Source: Clostridia bacterium
Lineage (GTDB): Bacteria; Bacillota; Clostridia; Oscillospirales; SIG627
NCBI GenBank assembly: GCA_017467865.1
Contig: JAFUKG010000043.1
Span: 1 to 45,442 of the forward strand
Length of the DNA: 45,442 bases
Direction of reading: 5' to 3'
The notes under the pieces were generated by a model. That model worked only from the letters and a program-made list of their open reading frames with translations. It was not told the DNA's origin and ran no database searches. Within the stretch, counting starts at the first letter, position 1; the number at the start of each line of letters is the position of its first letter. The position numbers and the translations under genes were made by a program. This document shows, one piece after another, positions 41,313 through 45,442 of this stretch.

Positions 41313-42182
41313 TTATTCTTCTGCCTTGCTGAGTATAATAACCGCTCCAACAATCATAACGATGCCGATAACCGAGTCGATGCCAAGCATTTCCTTCAAG
41401 AAAACCACGCTGAAAACGGTTGCGGAAAGAGGCTCAATTATGCCGAGAGCCGATGCTGTTCCCACGGCAATAGCCTTGAGGGACAGTGTGTAAAGGAAGT
41501 ATGGAAGTACGCAGGTACAAACACCGCAGGCAATCATAAGAAGTACGGCGGAAGGCTTTTCGGCTACTACCTCCACAATGCGGTAAGGCTTTGACACCGC
41601 AAGGGCAATGAGCGCCATAAAAATAAAGCTGTACATACTTGCAGAAACGGGGTTGCACTTATGCTTCATTTCAAGCTTTGTGAATATGTTGTAGGCGCTA
41701 TAGGTAATACCCGACAAAAAGCCCGTGACTATTCCGTAGGCGTTGAATTTAAGTCCGCCCACGATGCCCGATACAAGGGCACAGCCCACTATCATAAGTA
41801 CAAGAGAGACACATTTCGGCTTTGTGAATTTCTCACCGAAAAACAAGACTGAATATATCATAACAAAGACGGGGGCGGTATACATAAGCACTACGGCAGT
41901 TGATACCGAGGACGCCTGCATGGAAATATAGTAAAAGCTTGCAGTAAGGAAAATACAAGCTCCGCTGCACAAATATAAAATAAGCTGACGTAAATTTGCC
42001 TTAAAGCACTGTCTGTCGAAAATCAGTGCATAGACCGCCATGCAAAGAGCCGAAACTGTAGCTCTTATTGCCACCATCTGTAAAGAAGCGAGTCCGAGAG
42101 GCTTCAGGGCATTTACAAAAAGTCCCGAGGAGCCCCACAGAATTCCCGCCATAATTATAAATAAAAATGCTCTTTTTTTCAT
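41313..42182 (-). CDS. EamA/DMT-family metabolite exporter
   Basis: The 289-residue protein has ten hydrophobic helices in two EamA halves. It starts with the helix FLFIIMAGILWGSSGLFV, carries the first-half end PVFVMIYSVLFFGEKF, and ends with SATVFSVVFLKEMLG and a last helix before ILSKAEE. The family exports amino acids, nucleosides or other metabolites, and the substrate cannot be told. The ATG at 42182 is preferred because GTGGAGG lies 11 nt upstream and the predicted promoter leaves little room for the upstream ATG at 42209. It is monocistronic. Confidence 0.9.
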   Translation of the reverse strand: MKKRAFLFIIMAGILWGSSGLFVNALKPLGLASLQMVAIRATVSALCMAVYALIFDRQCFKANLRQLILYLCSGACIFLTASFYYISMQASSVSTAVVLMYTAPVFVMIYSVLFFGEKFTKPKCVSLVLMIVGCALVSGIVGGLKFNAYGIVTGFLSGITYSAYNIFTKLEMKHKCNPVSASMYSFIFMALIALAVSKPYRIVEVVAEKPSAVLLMIACGVCTCVLPYFLYTLSLKAIAVGTASALGIIEPLSATVFSVVFLKEMLGIDSVIGIVMIVGAVIILSKAEE

Positions 42183-42214
42183 AATTCCGTTATCCTCCAC
42201 AAAATACATTGGGC

Positions 42215-42243
42215 ATTATAGCACAAGAGGAAAAAAATAACAA
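42215..42243 (-). promoter_or_regulatory. Promoter of the EamA exporter gene
   Basis: On the minus strand TTGTTA (42238-42243), a 17-nt spacer and a perfect TATAAT (42215-42220). Confidence 0.8.
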
Positions 42244-42245
42244 GA

Positions 42246-42286
42246 GGAGACGTAAAAAAACTCGAACAGAGTTTTTTTACGTCTCC
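42246..42286 (-). terminator. 18-bp perfect hairpin after cardiolipin synthase
   Basis: GGAGACGTAAAAAAACTC (42246-42263) and its exact complement (42269-42286) flank GAACA. The T tract lies inside the stem instead of after it, which is unusual for a terminator. Confidence 0.7.
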
Positions 42287-43842
42287 TACATCAATGGTGC
42301 TATTATTTTCAGTATTCGTCCTCTTATTTTTACGATAAGCCTTTCTTTTTTTATTGTGGAAAGAGTTACCCTTCTGCACTTTTCAAGGGTAGCTGAGAAG
42401 TCCTCCTCCATTTCCCTGAGACAAGGAGTATAAGCCATATAGGTAGCGCATTCAAAATGGTGGTAAAGGCTTCGGTAGTCGAGATTGATGGTACCCACCA
42501 CGCCCTCGCGGGAGTCGGAGATAAAGACCTTTGAATGAATAAAGCCGGGGGTATATTCGTAAATATTTACCCCTGATAAAAGAAGTGACTTATAGTGGGT
42601 TTTGGCAAGTGACCACGCTCCCTTTTTATCGGGAATGCCAGGCAGAATTATATTTACCTCCACTCCTCGCTCTGCTGCGAATTTCAACGCGGTTTCCATT
42701 TCGGGGTCGAGAATGAGGTAAGGGGTCATAATATGAACGTAGGACGCGGCACGGTTGAGAATATCCATATAAACTCGGTGCCCTATCTTATCGTTATCAA
42801 CAGGGCAATCGGAGTATGGTATAACGAAGCCCTCGCCTTCTCTCTTTTCACTTATAAGATATGAAGTGTAATCCTCTGCCTTTGCATCAAGCTCCCACAT
42901 ATGAAGAAACATAAGAGTAAAGCTTTTCACCGCCTCCCCCCGAAGCATCAGGGCAGAGTCCTTCCAATGCCCGAAGCGGGAACCCACGTTTATATATTCA
43001 TCGGCAAGGTTTATACCGCCGTTAAAGGCAACCTTACCGTCGATGACAAGGATTTTTCTATGGTCGCGGTAGTTATAGTGAGTAGACAAAAATGGAGTTA
43101 TGGGAGAAAACATCTTACATTTTATTCCCATTTTCCGCAGGGCTGTAGGGTATGAATGGGGAAGCTTTGTAAACTCACAGGTGCCGTCGTAAAGAACTCT
43201 GACCTCTACTCCCTCTTTCACCTTTCTTTTAAGGATTTCAAGAACCTGCCCCCACATTTCGCCCTCGGCGATAATAAAGTATTCGAGGAAAATGAAGCGC
43301 TCTGCCTTTTCAAGCTCCTGAAGGAGCAATTCAAGCTTTGCCTCTCCAGAGGAAAGATAGACCGTCTCGGTGTTTTCAAAGGCAGGGTTTGCCCCTCTTG
43401 ACGCGAGGTAGGTTGAAAGGCGGTAAATACCTTTATCCCGCTTTTCGAGAGTTTCCTGCGTTCCGTCACTTCCGGTTATATAGGTTCTGTTTCGGCGTGC
43501 GAGAAAATTATATCTCTCACGAAGGGCTCTGTGACCTATTTCACTTCTTGTATAGCCGAAGAGCAGACAGCCGAAAACGGGTAACGCCATAATAAGAACG
43601 AGCCAGGTTATCTTAGCGCTTGGATTCATCTGGCAATTTATTATATAAAAGACGGCAATTACCACAAGAAGAGCATTTCCGCCCCAAATCTGAGGTAAAA
43701 AGCCCTCAAAAACGTAGAATGAAAAGAATAGGAAAACAATCTGTAACAGGAAAAGCAAAAGGATTATACCGAGTCTTGAAAATACAAGTCCCTTAAGTCC
43801 GCGCTTTGAATGCTTTATAAAGTTATCTTTTTTCAGTGACAC
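42286..43842 (-). CDS. cls: Cardiolipin synthase (phospholipase D family)
   Basis: The 518-residue enzyme joins two phosphatidylglycerols to cardiolipin. Two N-terminal membrane helices (LGIILLLFLLQIVFLFFSFY region and a second near residue 50) precede two HKD motifs: HRKILVIDGKVAFNGG and HSKVFISDSREGVVGTIN. A PLDN-type segment LLVVIAVFYIINCQMNPSAK joins them to the helices. The start is GTG at 43842, fixed by AAAGGAGGG about 7 nt upstream. An ATG at 43893 lies inside the promoter and is excluded. The C-terminus ends shortly before a long hairpin. Confidence 0.94.
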   Translation of the reverse strand: MSLKKDNFIKHSKRGLKGLVFSRLGIILLLFLLQIVFLFFSFYVFEGFLPQIWGGNALLVVIAVFYIINCQMNPSAKITWLVLIMALPVFGCLLFGYTRSEIGHRALRERYNFLARRNRTYITGSDGTQETLEKRDKGIYRLSTYLASRGANPAFENTETVYLSSGEAKLELLLQELEKAERFIFLEYFIIAEGEMWGQVLEILKRKVKEGVEVRVLYDGTCEFTKLPHSYPTALRKMGIKCKMFSPITPFLSTHYNYRDHRKILVIDGKVAFNGGINLADEYINVGSRFGHWKDSALMLRGEAVKSFTLMFLHMWELDAKAEDYTSYLISEKREGEGFVIPYSDCPVDNDKIGHRVYMDILNRAASYVHIMTPYLILDPEMETALKFAAERGVEVNIILPGIPDKKGAWSLAKTHYKSLLLSGVNIYEYTPGFIHSKVFISDSREGVVGTINLDYRSLYHHFECATYMAYTPCLREMEEDFSATLEKCRRVTLSTIKKERLIVKIRGRILKIIAPLM

Positions 43843-43864
43843 GGCTTTCCCTCCTTTTATTAAT

Positions 43865-43893
43865 ATGTTATGCGTTTTTGAAAAACATGTCAA
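43865..43893 (-). promoter_or_regulatory. cls promoter
   Basis: On the minus strand a perfect TTGACA (43888-43893) and TAACAT (43865-43870) are 17 nt apart. It is divergent from the pyk promoter. Confidence 0.8.
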
Positions 43894-43922
43894 GATATTA
43901 TTGTTAAATTTTTAGTAAACTG

Positions 43923-43951
43923 TTGATTTTTAAAGGTCTTTGTGATATAAT
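43923..43951 (+). promoter_or_regulatory. pyk promoter
   Basis: TTGATT (43923-43928), a 17-nt spacer and a perfect TATAAT (43946-43951) lie about 60 nt before the pyruvate kinase start. Confidence 0.85.
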
Positions 43952-44010
43952 GATGTAAAATTGGGAAGAATTTGTTTTTTTAATAAACGAAAAATGGAGA
44001 TGACCAAAAA

Positions 44011-45426
44011 ATGAGAAAAACAAAAATCATTTGTACCATAGGTCCTGCCTCGGGAAATGAAGAGATACTCACAAAGATGTGTATGAACGGAATGAACGTT
44101 GCACGTCTTAACTTCTCTCACGGCTCTCACGAGGAGCACAAGGAAAAGATTGAGCTTATAAAGAAGGTCCGTGAAAAATTAGGGCTGCCCATTGCCATAA
44201 TGCTTGACACAAAGGGTCCCGAATATAGAATAAAGACCTTTGAAAATAAAAAGATAACCCTTCGGGACGGTGACACCTTCACCTTTACTACAAGAGATAT
44301 TGTAGGTAACGAAAGAATAGTTTCGGTAAACTACGAGCATCTTACCGACGATTTAAGTGTGGGGGACACCATTATGGTCAACAACGGACTTGTGCAGTTC
44401 GAGGTTGAAAAAATAGAGGACACCGAGGTTATATGCGTTGTAACTGCAGGGGGAGAAATTTCTGACCGCAAAAGTATGAACTTCCCTTCCAAGGTCTTAA
44501 AGCACGATTATTTAAGCGCCCAAGACAAGGAGGACTTACTTTTCGGAATAGAAAATGATATTGATTTCGTCGCCGCTTCCTTTGTTTCCACGGGAGCAGA
44601 CGCCCTTTCGGTGAGAGAGTTTCTCGACGCGAACGGCGGTAAGGACATAAATATTATAGCCAAGATTGAAAACCGTGCAGGCGTTGACAACATTGAAGAA
44701 ATATGCGAGGTTGCCGACGGAATAATGGTAGCGCGAGGCGACCTTGGAGTTGAAATACCCTTTGTTGAGGTACCAACGGTTCAGAAGTTTTTAATAAACA
44801 AATGCCGTCTCCTTGGCAAGAGAGTTATAACCGCCACAGAAATGCTGGAGTCCATGATACATAATGCCCGCCCCACAAGAGCGGAAATTTCCGACGTTGC
44901 CAATGCGGTTTACGACGGCTCCTCTGCCATAATGCTGTCGGGTGAGACAGCGGCGGGAAAATATCCTGCAGAGGCAGTAAAGAATATGGCGGAAATTGCC
45001 GAGTTCACCGAAAAGCATATCGACTACAAGAAGTGGTTTGCCACAACCAATTACGAAATAAAGAATAACCTTGACGCCATATCCCATTCGGTGTGCGCTA
45101 TGGCTATCGACGTTAATGCCAAATGTATCGTGGTAAACTCCATTTCGGGACGCACAGCCCGAATGGTAAGCCGTTTCAGAAGCCCTGCCGACATTTTAGG
45201 TGTGACAACAAGCCTTCGGGCATGGCGTCAGCTTAACATGAGCTGGGGTGTTACTCCCGTTCTCAGCGAGGAATATTTCGCTATTGACATCGTGTTCTAT
45301 GAAGCACTCAACCATGCAAAGCGCGTAATGAAGCTTCAGAAGGGTGACAACGTAGTTATGACGGGCGGTCAGATTGGTGGTTCGCCCGGAAATACGAATA
45401 TGATAAAGGTTGAAAAGGTAAAGTAA
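44011..45426 (+). CDS. pyk: Pyruvate kinase
   Basis: The 471-residue glycolytic enzyme transfers phosphate from phosphoenolpyruvate to ADP. It begins RKTKIICTIGPASG and shows VARLNFSHG, MLDTKGPE and IIAKIENRAGVDNIEE with the catalytic Lys region. MVARGDLGVEIP, TATEMLESMI and MLSGETAAGKYP follow. The length is that of a standard bacterial enzyme without the extra C-terminal PEP-utiliser-like domain of some Bacillus forms. GGAG stands about 11 nt before the ATG. The gene ends 16 bases before the window edge, so any terminator is mostly outside. Confidence 0.97.
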   Translation: MRKTKIICTIGPASGNEEILTKMCMNGMNVARLNFSHGSHEEHKEKIELIKKVREKLGLPIAIMLDTKGPEYRIKTFENKKITLRDGDTFTFTTRDIVGNERIVSVNYEHLTDDLSVGDTIMVNNGLVQFEVEKIEDTEVICVVTAGGEISDRKSMNFPSKVLKHDYLSAQDKEDLLFGIENDIDFVAASFVSTGADALSVREFLDANGGKDINIIAKIENRAGVDNIEEICEVADGIMVARGDLGVEIPFVEVPTVQKFLINKCRLLGKRVITATEMLESMIHNARPTRAEISDVANAVYDGSSAIMLSGETAAGKYPAEAVKNMAEIAEFTEKHIDYKKWFATTNYEIKNNLDAISHSVCAMAIDVNAKCIVVNSISGRTARMVSRFRSPADILGVTTSLRAWRQLNMSWGVTPVLSEEYFAIDIVFYEALNHAKRVMKLQKGDNVVMTGGQIGGSPGNTNMIKVEKVK

Positions 45427-45442
45427 AAGAAAGAGCCGAAAG

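Overview
The window looks like chromosome from an uncultured gut-type Firmicute, most likely class Clostridia (Oscillospirales or Christensenellales grade). I infer this from gene orders typical of Firmicutes (ylxM-ffh-rpsP-khpA and priA-def-fmt-yugP-rsmB-rlmN-prpC-prkC-rsgA), GGAGG ribosome sites, many promoters of the TTGACA-17-TATAAT type, a type II pantothenate kinase, and frequent small intergenic repeats. No species call is possible from sequence reading alone.

Region 1 (1-8625) is accessory and visibly more A+T-rich. It opens with the 5' end of an IS3-like transposase pointing out of the window. Just beside it starts a five-gene plus-strand cassette: an SPFH/SHOCT scaffold protein, a double zinc-ribbon protein with a CFI-box C-terminus, a four-helix membrane protein, a DUF1016 (PDDEXK) nuclease and a SIR2-P-loop-helical-repeat protein. 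It ends at a strong terminator. The cassette combines a membrane-scaffold module (compare Bacillus ydjGHI) with two effector types known from defence islands, and is the best protein-level candidate for a new system. A solitary HigB/RelE-like toxin, an unknown lipoprotein and a small membrane protein follow.

Region 2 (8666-14984) is housekeeping: tRNA-Lys(UUU), the CCA-adding enzyme, pantothenate kinase, and a plus-strand run glyA-rarA-mscL-DUF2156. The last pair overlaps by 4 nt, and MscL has an unusual alanine-rich tail.

Region 3 (14985-24757) has repeats between genes: a 72-bp direct repeat around a structured palindrome, a large secreted protein of unknown function, a 410-bp element with 15-bp inverted ends, an OmpR-type two-component system with a 33-bp palindrome in front of it, mtaB, an S1-domain protein and a SLOG/YpsA-like gene. 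The SLOG gene sits behind a promoter and a structured leader. That leader has mutually exclusive P1, antiterminator and terminator pairings, so it looks like an uncharacterised riboswitch-type element. It is the most interesting non-coding feature here.

Region 4 (24738-38681, all minus strand) holds ylxM-ffh-rpsP-khpA and then the long translation/cell-envelope signalling operon from an anchored protein through priA, def, fmt, yugP, rsmB, rlmN, prpC and prkC to rsgA.

Region 5 (38755-45442) contains a decayed solute-binding lipoprotein gene, a shikimate-dehydrogenase-like gene lacking the usual SxS motif and coupled to a cupin, an EamA exporter, cardiolipin synthase and pyruvate kinase.
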